The position numbers were made by a program, and so were the translations under genes. A stretch of 64,000 bases of DNA. Origin: Epiperipatus broadwayi (taxonomy: Eukaryota > Onychophora > Udeonychophora > Euonychophora > Peripatidae). The stretch covers positions 3,819,058 through 3,883,057 of the forward strand of contig JAQFVV010000043.1 in assembly GCA_028023455.1 (NCBI GenBank). The letters run 5' to 3'. Shown here in pieces: positions 22,925 to 33,615 of this stretch. Each line of letters starts with the position of its first letter. Positions within the stretch are counted from its first letter, which is position 1. Under the pieces are notes generated by a model. It did not search any database. It was not told where the DNA came from and was given only the letters and a program-made list of their open reading frames with translations.

Positions 22925-23600
22925 TTTTTAAATTTACAAGCAACTGATTTACCAAGAATGTTGTTAATTAACAAAGCCAGTAATGACTTAATTTTTAAAA
23001 AAAATAGATAAGCCAGTTCTTATCTTCATCCATTCAATTTACCAAAAATTCCTTAATTAATTAAATCAATAAATTATTTTTATTCAACTGATCTACCAAA
23101 AATTCCTTAATTGGTTAAGCCAGTAATTATTACCATTCATTCAATTTACCAAACACTTTTTTAAATAGATAAATCTTTATGTTGCTTTACAAGCAGTTGT
23201 CCCGGGTTAGCGGGTTCGCTTCCCGGCTGATGCTATGACACATGAGAAAAAAAAATTATATGTTTACAGATAACACTTAAAATATTAAAACCAGGAACAA
23301 TGCTTAAAAAATAAAAAAAAACATTTCCCAATAGTTTTAATCCATAAAAAAATGAAATAATAATAAAAAAATTAAATTAGATTAGTCGATAGTTATCTTT
23401 ATTCAGTCAATTTACCAAAAATTCATTCATTAATTAAGCCAGTAATTATTTCCATTCAAATAATTTAACAAACACTGTTTTTAGAATAGATAAATCTGTA
23501 TATTTACAGATAACACTTAAAATATTAAAATCAGGACCAAGGCTTAATAAATAAAATTGATCTTTCCAAGAGTTTTAATTGAGAAAAAATGAAATGATTA
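22925..23600 (+). repeat. Degenerate tandem repeat, ~65 bp unit, with SINE inside
   Basis: Units built on TTCAATTTACCAAAAATTCC and TTAAGCCAGTAATTATT recur at about 23020, 23085, 23140 and 23400. A larger block, ATAGATAAATCT..TTTACAGATAACACTTAA, is present twice (about 23165/23261 and 23486/23506). In the first copy a SINE splits it. Confidence 0.78.
23181..23256 (+). mobile_element. 5'-truncated tRNA-derived SINE
   Basis: Starts in the anticodon-arm region (TTGCTTTACAAGCAG), has the B box GGGTTCGCTTCCC and ends ATGACACATGAG plus A9. The duplicated block at 23486-23520 shows the same sequence without the SINE, so the insertion can be read directly. Confidence 0.87.
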
Positions 23601-25725
23601 AGAAATGTTTTATAGAGTATTATTAAGTGTTGTTCCAATAATATAAATTTTAAACAGATTTATTTAAAATAATTTTAGAGTATTTTTTTATAAAGTAAAA
23701 TAAAATTGACCAAATGAAAATAAACACAGACTTTTATCAATGTATGGATATATAATATAAACATATATAAAAGCAATGAACTAAAATTTAACATGTTCTT
23801 TGCCAACCATGAAATGTTTAAAATACTTACATGTCAGAACTCTTATCATAATATATATAATATTACAAAGGAAATTTACCTACTCAAGTGGCTGGTCAAT
23901 ATAAAAAGTTTAAGTTATTAGAATAATTAACACTGATAAATAGAATTAATTTGAACCTGATCATTTTATGTATATATAATAATGATTATAGTTATAAAAT
24001 ACTATTAATAGAAATATTATCTGGCCAAAACTGCAAAGATAAATTATTAATTTTTCTCAGCTTATTTTAGCATGAGTTATAATTTATGTAAATATTTTTT
24101 AAATTTAATTTTGAATGCCTAAACATTAAAATGTAATTAACAACATACAGAAGATAAAGTAATAAATACATATACAATGAAAGCACAACTATTCTGTATT
24201 GTTTTAATTATACTCTATCTAAAAAAGAAACTAAATAAACAAAGAAATATATAAATAAAGAAACAAAAAAACACATTAAACTTTATAAATTTAATACTTT
24301 TTACAATATTCCAGTAACTATTTTTACATCTCAAAGGATGTATTCAATATTTTTTATATAAAAAACATTAACCATTGTAAATTTAATTACAATACACACA
24401 ACACCATTTTTCTGTTTCAGAGTGACATATGCAATTGCTTATTAATAACATTTTGTTAGCTTATGCTGAAAGCATATATATATTATTATTTTTTTACTAT
24501 CCATTTTAAATTTAATGTCCAGTCTTTTATATAATAAAATGCTTTCTCAGTGTGGGGCTAAAAGTTTTATAAAATTTACAAACATTCATAAAGTCGATGT
24601 GGATTTAAAAAATGTCAAAATAATTAGGGAGGATGCCATCTGCTAAAAACTAGATTGCCATTGTTTTAATAAAAAAAGTTAGTGAAATAAAAGAATATCA
24701 TGGAGAGGATATTTGCTTGTGATGGAAGTCAGATATTTTGTTATTCATTTTACTTTAAAAATAAAATATAGTACAATAAATCTTCATTTTTTTTTCTTGA
24801 CTGAATGTAAATAATTGAACACACACTCAATAAAATATATAAAAATGCACCCCCCATTCAATTTATTATTAACTATATATTTTTTAAAATTTTATTTATA
24901 CTATAATCTTAATTCATATATGCATGCTATACATATAAATAAAAGCATCTACATTACGTATGTACATATTGAAAAATATTGTATATTTGCAGTTCAATAA
25001 ACAATGTATTCTATTATAATCAAAGCTTATCAACAAAATGTGAGCTACTGTATGTGATGCATGATGGGTATGCAAGGGATACCTAGAATACAATGCCATC
25101 AGATATCATGATTCCATAGGTTTTGTTTTTAAATAAACTTAAAAAAAAACACATTTGAGTAAATAGTTGTAAATTAATAAACCTAATTGCCATATTTTAT
25201 TCAATCATACTTATTCCTTTTTTTATTATTGAAAAATAAAAGACTTGATTTTTCTGTCAAAAATAAATTTAAAGACAAAGAAGTTTGTGGAGAAAATTTT
25301 TTTACTTTGCTGTAGAGTAATAAAGGAGACAGTTGGGTGGCATAGGAAACAATCATATATTATATCTTAATAAACTTGGACAAATAAAAAAACTTTAAAT
25401 CTTGCAACAGATGTCACAACAAACAGTCTTTAAGAACAGTTTCTGTAAAAGCAAAAGGAATATAAAAATAAATTACAGGATGCATGTATTGTAACAGTGT
25501 GGAGAAATAGGGATGTACGTGGGATGGTGGAAAATCATTATCAATCCCAATTAATGAACTTACCTAATTTTAAATATAAAAATAATATAGTGAACGTGAC
25601 TATAAACAAATCTGGAGTTAGGGAAATCATCATCACCAACCCCAAATCAATGACAATATTGAATATAAAATTAAAAATAAATAATATAATGAATATAAGG
25701 AATAACTATGAGCCTGAGAGATAAG
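23601..25725. other. AT-rich region, no gene seen
   Basis: Long A/T-rich stretch with only short frames (up to 75 codons at 25497, without motifs). Confidence 0.55.
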
Positions 25726-25729
25726 CAAA

Positions 25730-26270
25730 ACTAACTAATTATAAGTTCACCAGCATTACATAAAAGTAATAATCACTCAACATCATGAATGATCAACAAT
25801 AAAAATAAATAAACAGGCAATCTTGTGGTTGGATTTGAAATGGATCTATTAGAAACCAGCTAATTATTTAGCCCTTGATAGCTTGGGGTAGACTATTTAA
25901 ACAATAATTTGGATGCACAAACCCAAGTGCTAATGGATAAGAATATAACCATTGAAAAAAAATAATGCTGGGATAACTAAAACTTATTACAGTCAAAACT
26001 CTCCATACAGTAGTGTCACTCAGTGCAAGCCAGAATAATCAATGGATACCAGAAGTCACTAGAAAGGGATTTTATTTACAAGCCTTTTGGAATCCACTGA
26101 TTACTCTGACTTGCACTGAGTGGCACTGCAACAGTTATGAGCAAGCATAAGAAATGGTGATCATGTGATGTTTAGTGATTTAATAACTAAAACTTGCTAA
26201 TTATCATCAATGCTCTGGTCACTTAGTACCATTAATGTACTGGCCAACTATAACCTTAATTTCTAAATAA
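25730..26270 (-). repeat. Dispersed repeat L, copy 2, split by a family A element
   Basis: Reverse complement of 7680-8015. The family A element (25986-26182) interrupts it; both halves then align to the continuous copy. Confidence 0.82.
25986..26182. mobile_element. Family A element, copy A6 (short)
   Basis: A perfect 13-bp duplication, ataactaaaactt, lies at 25973-25985 and 26183-26195. The repeat L copy at 7.7 kb lacks the element. The centre is deleted, leaving the two arms and the ATCATGTGATGTTTAG tail, with no ribozyme core. Confidence 0.92.
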
Positions 26271-26279
26271 ATAATTAAA

Positions 26280-26684
26280 ATGAAATGTTAAAGGATATAC
26301 CACTTGGGCCATACAACATCACCATCATCTAGATGCCCATAACCCTAAACATAAATTGCTTTTTATAAGAGACCATTATGCATGAACCCATCTCAAAAAG
26401 CAAATGCTCTAGTCCTATCATATAATTATTTGTAATATTTTAGGATTAAACAAATTCACTGGAATAAGTTTAACAATGAAACATAAATTTATTAAATAGA
26501 AACAATAAAATGCAATTAAAGTCTGCTGAGTAAGCCATAAATATAAATTCAGCCGTCTGATTTTGATTAATACAATAAGCTATCACATTATGTATTTAGA
26601 AAAAGAGGAAAAGATGAGTCAATTTCTAAAGTTAGACTAAAAGACAACAAAATTCACTAGATGCTATGAAGCAAACCTTTAACA
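26280..26684. other. Spacer, no gene seen
   Basis: Nothing recognisable. Confidence 0.5.
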
Positions 26685-27055
26685 ATATTTTATATAATTT
26701 TTGCAATTCATTATTTAAGTAATACTTTGGATGCAATTTGAAATTTATAATGGCAGTTTTGAAATGTTATAATTGACTATTTATTAGTATGCATTCAGAA
26801 TAGGTTATATTTACTTGTTTAAAGAGGTTTATTTAAACTTCTTTGTTTCAAAAATTGCAATTTCTATCAAGTTGTAATCTTTATATATTTTTAAGTTGCA
26901 ATCTTTAGTGTCTATATAAGTATATTAGACCATTAATAAAAGTGGAATTCTATCTTTATTGTTCAGAGGAGGTTGCCTTGACAACAGTTTGTAATTGTTA
27001 ATTGTTACTGATATTGGGATTATCTAAGTGTTGACAGATTTTTAATGATTACAAT

Positions 27056-27056
<1 letters not shown>
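26685..27056 (+). repeat. Family C repeat, copy 1
   Basis: About 370 bp shared with 61925-62225 and 63165-63521: TTATTTAAGTAATACTTTG at the start, GAGGTTTATTTAAACTTCTT, AGGAGGTTGCCTTGACAACAG, and an end near TCTAAGTGTTGAC..TTTCTAATGGTTA. Here it ends in a (CA)n(TA)n microsatellite. No coding or ribozyme motif found. Confidence 0.82.
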
Positions 27057-27100
<44 letters not shown>

Positions 27101-27101
27101 G
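27057..27101 (+). repeat. (CA)n(TA)n microsatellite
   Basis: About 11 CA units followed by about 10 TA units, at the end of family C copy 1. Confidence 0.97.
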
Positions 27102-27690
27102 GTAAAGGAATTTTGTTTAAATTTTATTTAAATAACTTTCTTTTGATAAAGAAAAGTAAAAAAAATTCTTTCAAAAAATTTTTAATGCCTCTTAAAATAT
27201 ATTTTAAAAAAAGATTGCACTTTTATTAAAACAAAATATAAATAGATTTATTTTAGAGAATGTTAATTAATAGATAAATTAAGACCATAGAGGAAACAGT
27301 TTCATTTTAATTAAGGTAATGTAATTAAAATCAAAATTTCTATTGTAGGCTAATATATAAATTTAAATTTATTTCATTATGAACACTTTAACTAATCCCA
27401 GAAAATTATTGTAATTTTTTTATATAATTCCATGTGATAAGGAATTAGTACAATTAGACTCCAAAAAAAAAGACATTTGGTCTCATCTTATTTCTTCATC
27501 TTTGCCTTTGTCATCATTTTCATCAAAATAAAATTTCAGGTGGCTATGACAAATTTGAACATCTCTAGATCACCAGGAAGCTTTTCTATGGCAGGCTAAC
27601 TATCCCCAAATTCTTCCTGGATAAATAGCCAAGACCATCAGGAATCATCTCAATAACATATAGTCTACTATATTCTAAATCACTAATATT
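27102..27690. other. AT-rich spacer, no gene seen
   Basis: Nothing recognisable. Confidence 0.5.
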
Positions 27691-28329
27691 AAGAAACTTT
27701 AAACATCACATGATCACTATTCTTTATGCTTTCATAAGCAGTTTATACAGAGACAAAACTCTCCAGACAGTAGCACCACTCAGTGCAATCCAGAGAAAGC
27801 AGTCGATGCAGGAAGATTCAATTTCATTTTGGACTCAAGGCTTCAGAATTAGTTAATAAGATGCAGGAAGATTCAATTTCATTTTGGACTCAAGGCTTCA
27901 GAGTTAGTTAATAAGGTAATGTGGCAGCTGGAGGGTTGCATTAGATCCTAAGATCTACATGCAGTGCTCTCATATCCAATGCTTCTCACTGATAAAAACC
28001 ACAAGCTAGAAACTAGTCTGGGATATTGGATGAATATGCACTAGATGGGGATTTTATGCACAGACCTTCCTGTATCCATTGATTACTGTGGCTTGCATTG
28101 AGTGGCACTACTGTATACAGAGTTTTGCCTCTGTAAAAAACAGCTTGTGTACGCATAAAGAATGGTGATCATGTGATGTTTGATAGTTTAATACCAATAC
28201 TGCCAAGTAGGATTATTGTGACTATGGTTATTAAAGAACCAAAAATACCAAAAAGTATGGATGTTGAACTGAGTTCAGATCTATACAACTATAAAAGCTA
28301 ATGAGCTTAGCTTGAAAACATTACTGTGT

Positions 28330-28472
28330 TAGTGAAGCTATAATTATACTTAAAATAATGTTTAATAGGTCTGCTTAGCACTTTCGAGATTTAATGTTCG
28401 AATCTCATACTCATTAAATCTCGAAAGTGCTAAGCAGACCTATTAAACATTATTTTAATTATAGCTTCACTA
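28330..28472. repeat. Perfect 45-bp hairpin, 15-nt loop
   Basis: Arms 28352-28396 and 28412-28456 are exactly complementary. After a 5-nt bulge the pairing resumes for about 17 bp (28330-28346 with 28456-28472). The loop contains GTTCGAATCTC, a B-box-like sequence, and the arm has GGTCTGCTTAGCAC. It lies inside the composite family A element and is not shared with the other A copies. Confidence 0.95.
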
Positions 28473-28611
28473 AAACATGTGAAAAAAGTCGCTTATTTAT
28501 AATTACTATTTTTACTAGTGAAGAGAAAAACAATGTTTTTTATCTTTGACTCAAAGCTTTATAGTTAGCTAAAATAATAAAAGGTGGCAGCTCCTAAAAT
28601 CTAGATGCAGT

Positions 28612-28682
28612 GCTCAGATCCAAGGCTCCTCACTGATGAAAACCACAAGCTAGAAACTAGTCTTGGGGATATTGGATGAATA
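28612..28682 (+). ncRNA. Hammerhead ribozyme, family A (A7), weak stem II
   Basis: CTC.AG.ATCCAA and CTCCTCA, core CTGATGA (28633-28639), GAAAC (28653-28657), CTAG, GTC, then TTGGGGAT and TTGGAT. Distal stem I pairs perfectly; an extra T follows the cleavage site. Stem II has a mismatch (AAACC/GCTA), so activity may be poor. Confidence 0.7.
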
Positions 28683-28799
28683 GGCAATAGATAAAGATTT
28701 TCTACACAAACCTTCTTGCATTCATTGATTACTCTGGATTGCACTGAGTGGTGCTAATGTATGGAGAGTTTTGCCTCTATGTAATATTAGAAAGTTAAA

Positions 28800-29160
28800 A
28801 ATGATGAAAAATGCAATTGTAATGAATTAAATTTTCTGAATTGGTGAAAATCTGATTGTGATACAATAATTAACAATAAAATACAAAAAATTCACAAGAT
28901 CATGAATTTTAAGTTTCAACAATAAACTTCAACTAACAAGAGCTCTAAATAAATGTACAGATTCTTAAAAGGATAATCACGATTACAATGCACACAGATT
29001 AAAAATATACTTGATCTACTTAACTTCATTTGAACTATTTATTTTATAAAATACTACAATACATAGATATATTCCTGAAAATAGCACTTTTCTTGTATTT
29101 ATTTGTTGGATTATTTCTATCATATAGTTGTAGTCTTAAATGTTTTAAAAAAATTCAAAC
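28800..29160. other. AT-rich spacer, no gene seen
   Basis: Nothing recognisable apart from the TSD sequence at its end. Confidence 0.5.
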
Positions 29161-29173
29161 TTTGTTTATATTT

Positions 29174-29407
29174 ATAAACAGTGAGGATCGCCAATTCCTC
29201 TACCCTGACACCTCTCTGAGGAGTGCCAAAGCACGAAACCATGGTCAGGGGTTTGGGGAGGGGTTCCTGACAGAGATATTTTAAGTGCTGGCTCTGGCTA
29301 AGCTTTTATCATAAAGCTTGTAGAGGAATTGGCAATCCTCACTGTTTATAACTTACAAGCTTAAGAGATAGGGTCATGTGATCTATGAATTGATCTATGA
29401 CTTTTAT
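29174..29407 (+). mobile_element. Family H hammerhead element, copy H1
   Basis: A 13-bp perfect duplication, tttgtttatattt, at 29161-29173 and 29408-29420 bounds the element. The left end GTGAGGATCGCCAATTCCTC is the inverse of the right-hand GAGGAATTGGCAATCCTCAC, so the ends are inverted repeats. It is far less AT-rich than its surroundings. The tail AAGCTTAAGAGATAGGGTCATGTGAT resembles the family A tail (GGTGATCATGTGAT). It carries a complete plus-strand hammerhead. Confidence 0.9.
29204..29262 (+). ncRNA. Type I hammerhead ribozyme, family H (H1)
   Basis: CTACCC and ACCTCT stem I strands, core CTGAGGA (29216-29222; position 7 is free), stem II GTGC-CAAA-GCAC (4 perfect pairs), GAAA, stem III palindrome CCATGG, GTC, then AGGGGT and GGG.AG. 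Proximal stem I pairs 6 of 6 with one G-U. Predicted cleavage is after 29246. Confidence 0.88.
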
Positions 29408-29516
29408 TTTGTTTATATTTCTTTAAATACATTTAATAAGTCAGAGCTTAGTATAAAACACATTGTTCTGAGTGACTTAGTATTCTCTTTTTTAGTCATT
29501 TCTAAACTAACATGAG

Positions 29517-29625
29517 CAATATGGGAATTGAACCCATGAACTTCATATTCATAGATAATTAATTTAAGGTAATGCTTCATCTGGCAAGCTATTCTGTCAA
29601 AGGAAATGGTTAGCAAAAGTTTTAT
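29517..29625 (-). mobile_element. tRNA-like SINE remnant
   Basis: The minus strand has GGGTTCAATTCCC (B box) preceded by GAAGTTCAT and an A-box-like AGCTTGCCAGATGAAGCAT. Decayed and AT-rich. Confidence 0.5.
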
Positions 29626-29639
29626 ATATTTATTTATGA

Positions 29640-30239
29640 GAGGTCTCTTAATTTTTGTCATTAGTCTTGCACTTAAATTGAAAAAAATAGAAAAATCAGG
29701 AGATTCTTCAAAGATAAATATATAAAATTTCTGATGATTCTTGTCTTTCTAATATAGCATAGTTGATTAGAGTATTATTTTATATTCAGTAATGGACTAA
29801 CTTAAAGGTCACTGGTTTAATCATAATGCTAGTTACATGTGCCAAACAATAACATTTAGAAAAACAATACTATCACTCAAAAACATTGTGTTTCATACTA
29901 ACCTTTATGTTATTACTAATAGGTGAATATATTTAGAATAGTATAAATAAAGTTTGAATTTTTCTTTAAAAATTAACATTTCAATTAGATGATGGAAATA
30001 GTCTAACTACAAATACTATTTTTAATATTTAAATTTCCAGCAACATATATATTTTTTAAAGACTTGAAAGGTTTATAATAAAGACTGCAGATGAAGTATC
30101 AAAAGGTACTCACTGTTTTCTGACAATTGTGAAGCATTTTAAAAATTCCCACTATTATCTGCCATTGTAACAGGTCATTGTCAAATCTTTTCAGAGCAAA
30201 CACACTAACTTTTTTTTTTTTTTGGTGGGCTGAGATTCA
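29640..30239. other. Spacer with one possible SINE trace
   Basis: Near 29763-29830 there is a weak tRNA-like pattern (GTTGATTAGAGTAT, then GGTCACTGGTTTAATCAT), too degenerate to call. Otherwise AT-rich and featureless. Confidence 0.45.
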
Positions 30240-30470
30240 GTTGTTATTTAGGCATAATAAGTCATAGATCACATGACCCTATACTCTTAAGCTTGTAAGT
30301 TATAAACAATGAGGATTGCCAATTCCTCAACAAGATTTGTGATAAATGCTTAGCTAAAGAAAGCATTTAAAATATCTCTGTCAGGACTCCTCCCCCCCAA
30401 ACCTCTGACCATGGTTTCATGCTCTGGCACTCCTCAGAGAGGTGCTAGGATAGGTTCAGATACTATATAT
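30240..30470 (-). mobile_element. Family H element, copy H2
   Basis: Reverse-oriented copy of 29174-29407: ATCACATGACCCTATACTCTTAAGCTT at the left, AGGATTGCCAATTCCTC, then the ribozyme and AGCACCTCT. No clear target duplication seen. About 1 kb from H1 in the opposite orientation. Confidence 0.87.
30390..30455 (-). ncRNA. Type I hammerhead ribozyme, family H (H2)
   Basis: Minus strand: ACCTCT, core CTGAGGA (complement of 30431-30437), stem II GTGC-CAGA-GCAT (one G-U), GAAA, CCATGG, GTC, AGAGGT. Here proximal stem I is fully Watson-Crick, a compensatory difference from H1 where one pair is G-U. Predicted cleavage is between 30407 and 30406. Confidence 0.87.
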
Positions 30471-30703
30471 CTAATTTGTTACAATTATAGCAATTTAGTT
30501 ATACATCAATTTGTGTTTTTTTGTGTCAATTCTGTATGAATCTGAACTTATATGTTTTAAAAAAAAAGTTCAAAATTGAAAATAGTTGTTCTTTATTTTT
30601 AAAATGTGCTCTCAAAATGCAGTCTTACTTAGTTTGAGATATTTTTTTTAAAAAAAAAAATTCTAAACTATTTAAAATCTTGAAAATATTCCAATGCATA
30701 ATA

Positions 30704-30881
30704 TTAAATAGAAAATATTCAAATAACCATCATTGAAAATGCTATGATATTTCAGCATACCCTCTGTGAATAAATATAAGTATGAACTAGAAAGTTTGAA
30801 GTTCCAACTTATATTTATTCACAGAGGGCGTTGCTAAAATATCATAACGTTTGGAAGGGTGACTTGAATATTTTCTATTTA
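30704..30881. repeat. Foldback element J
   Basis: Arms of about 75 bp (30704-30782 and 30808-30881) are near-complementary. The inner ends read CACAGAGGGCGTT, close to the CACAGATGGCGTT of family B. No ribozyme core is seen. Confidence 0.85.
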
Positions 30882-30889
30882 AAATCCAG

Positions 30890-31289
30890 AATATGGAGCA
30901 TGACTTACCACTTTTTATTTACATTTCTGTTTAAAAACTAAAAATATAGTTACATCCTAATGTTTCTTATATAAATAACTATAAAAAAATATTAAAATAC
31001 TATAATTAAATCTACGAATACCAAATTTCCCTATTCACCCATTTGACAAAACTTTTTCAAAAAATATGATCGTTAAGCTAGAGGTTATCTTATCATTTAA
31101 AATAGTTTTTAACTTGACCTGACTTTTTCCTTAAAACAATCACTGTTTATTATATTACTAATTTTGACTATTTCGATCTTTCAGGTGAACATTTTTGTGC
31201 TAGTTGAAATATGCTGTTGAATTACATACAGGAAATTGGTCTCATTTTTTCAACATTTTCGGTATATTTAATTAAAGCAGCATTCAAAA
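30890..31289. other. Spacer, no gene seen
   Basis: Nothing recognisable. Confidence 0.5.
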
Positions 31290-31300
31290 CCAATATAATC

Positions 31301-31410
31301 GTCAAGCGTTGTTAGCCAAGAGGTCAACGCAGTCGCCTTGCAAGCAAGAAGTTGGTTGCAGACGGTTGTGAGTTTGCCTCCCGGTCGATGCTATGACATA
31401 TGAAAAAACC
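31301..31410 (+). mobile_element. Full-length tRNA-derived SINE with target duplication
   Basis: The clearest full copy: GCGTTGTTAGCCAAGAGGTCAA-type A-box head, CGCCTTGCAAGCAAG arm, B box GAGTTTGCCTCCC (decayed) and ATGACATATGAAAAAA end. The 11-bp repeat ccaatataatc flanks it (31290-31300 and 31411-31421). Length about 100 bp, so the SINE is little more than a tRNA-like unit plus an A tail. Confidence 0.9.
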
Positions 31411-31424
31411 CCAATATAATCTTT

Positions 31425-32860
31425 TTTTTTTATTTCATCACTTTTGTTTTACTGCTTTTTTTATAAAACAAACACAGAGATGTGGAAACTCAACTGATGG
31501 CAAATGCACGTGACATGGAGAGCATTCTAGATTTGGGGAAAGATCTATGTAGTAAAAAAAGTCCACTCAGAATTATTACTCTGACAATACAATCAAATGC
31601 TTTAAAATTTAAAAACTAAAGAAAAACTTTTTATTTAAAAACAAAAGATGTCTTAAAATACCAATAATATTTCTATTATTAAATATTCAATTTATTTTCC
31701 AAAGTGTAAAAACAGATATAAATCCTGAAATCTGCTTGATCTTGTATTTAATGTTGAATCTTGTTTCCCTTGTTAATAATTAAAATAAGCAGTTTAAATG
31801 TCTTCATAATTTTGTCATTATAAATCTTGATATCATTTCTTGCTTGGGGGTTTAGTGTTGTTCTGCTAAATAGTATCTCAACTGTATGTTTCAGTTTGAC
31901 TCCATTTAAAACAAATTCAATTATGTATTAAAAAATGAAAAACATATTGTTACACAACAAAATTTAATTTCAGATGATATGATAAAAAATTTTCTCGCTC
32001 TCTACTACTTTTTTAAAAATGTCTTAGTCATCCCCCTACCCACCACATCTAATTAATCAACCTAAGGTTCAGATAATGATTAAAAAGATAAGAATAATAT
32101 TGAAAATTCCTTAAGGGCAAGTAAGTGCATCTTAATTTCACCTGATTGATCAAACATGAGAAGGTGGAGAATTAGAATTTCTATTACAAGACATTAACAA
32201 AAAAAAAAAAGTGAATCCTTTTTCATAATCAAGTTAAAAAATAACAACAAATACTTATATACAACATATAAATTATTTAAAGTTTAATTATTTTATTTTT
32301 TTAAAAAAATGTATAGTCTAGAAATAAGCAATGGACAAAAAGAAAATACCAATTATAAACTATTGAATATGGAGTTTAATATTCAGGTTACTGCTAAATC
32401 TTAACATTATTTATTTATTTTGTTTGACAGTTTAAAATAGCAAGTATTGCAGATATACATGGAGAGACGCAGATTACTGGTATATAAACATTTGTGTGCT
32501 ATCGGCATTTTATGAGGTCTTTTTTTTTAAAAAAAAATAAAAGCAGTTGATCAATGATAGACAACGCTTGCGAGCAGCATGCGATATTCCAAAAATAATC
32601 TGTACATTTCCTAAGACAATGTTGATTTTATTACCGTTTTTCTAAACTTTTGTATTAATAACTGAAGAAATATAATATGTACCAATATTAGAATATTTTA
32701 TTGCGTAGATATTTTAAAGATAAGTAAAATACAGATGTTTTGAAACTTTAAATTTTTGGTTTTTAAATGGCAAAGATTTGTTAACATCAATTTTATTATC
32801 GCATTCAAGTGCTAAAAATCATTTCGCATTTGATGATGTATGTTTCTAACCATCAAAATT
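31425..32860. other. AT-rich region, no gene seen
   Basis: Its right part (32600-32860) may hold the further-decayed C-terminal end of the hAT transposase, but I cannot follow a frame there. Confidence 0.5.
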
Positions 32861-32869
32861 TTGTTCCAA

Positions 32870-33603
32870 AAATGACTACTATGATCATTGTATTAATGCG
32901 ATTCAAATTGTCTCCTTGCAGTTGTAAATTAACATCATTAAATTTGCCAAATAAGTCAGCTAAATAAGCAATATCTGTTTTACTCTTAAGTAAATTCTCT
33001 TTCTTTGAAACTGGAACTGGACTCCTTGTCTTCCAAAAACTCTAAAACAGATTGAAAAAGTGCAAAAAATTTCACCTTTTGAAAGCCAGCAGACTTCAGG
33101 ATGGAGAACTAATCGATAGAAATCATTTTTACTTTCCTTACATAATCAAGTGAACAATCTAGTATTCAAAGCATTACTTCAAATTTGGTTCACAGCTGTT
33201 ATAACAAACTGAAACAATTAATGCAATTTATAGCTAAGGTTCTTGTCTACTAAATATTGTCTATGGATTATGCAGTGAACTGAAAGCACTTCAGATATAT
33301 GTTGTTTCAGATAACTTATGAAACCACAATAATGGCCAACCATAGCTGGCACATCGGAAAGAAAAAATGTTTTTTTGCAAATGATTACACAGTTTTCCAC
33401 ATTATGACTCATTTCATTGATACATCTTTGAACTATGATATTGCTCAAAAGAATCCTTTTTATAATATCTTGTGGAGGTTTGTGGAGTTCAGTGTTCAAT
33501 ACGTCTGCAATGCCTGGCAGAATCTCCCATATGGTGTGTAGCCAGCCAGACTTTATGATGAGTACGGGTATGTTGCTTTGATGATGAAACAAACATATTA
33601 CCT
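32870..33603 (-). pseudogene. hAT transposase relic (ZBED5 type), central and C-terminal part
   Basis: Minus strand. The frame 33592-33218 ends in VLSVHCIIHRQYLVDKNLS, the catalytic-core segment of ZBED5-like hAT transposases (usually CxxHRxxLxxK). Further on, after a break, 33090-32890 reads FALFQSVLEFLEDK and DIAYLADLFGKFNDVNLQLQG, again diagnostic. hAT proteins cut and paste DNA with a DDE RNase H fold; related ones are host-domesticated ZBED genes. Stops and frameshifts rule out function here. The BED finger lies at 34.5-34.7 kb, beyond an inserted family A element. Confidence 0.85.
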
Positions 33604-33615
33604 ATCATAGTTCTC

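Larger units (their letters stand above)
27696..28780. mobile_element. Composite family A element, copy A7
   Basis: Starts with the inverted tail ACATCACATGATCACTATTC and left arm. It continues through a right arm (ends 28190), the long inter-arm segment of the A monomer (28190-28330), a 45-bp perfect hairpin, and another plus-strand unit ending at 28780. Similar sequences (taatattaagaaa, taatattagaaag) flank it. A small direct duplication, AAGATTCAATTTCATTTTGG, sits at 27815 and 27867. Two plus-strand ribozymes: CTGATAA at 27989 is broken, and CTGATGA at 28633 is intact. Confidence 0.82.
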
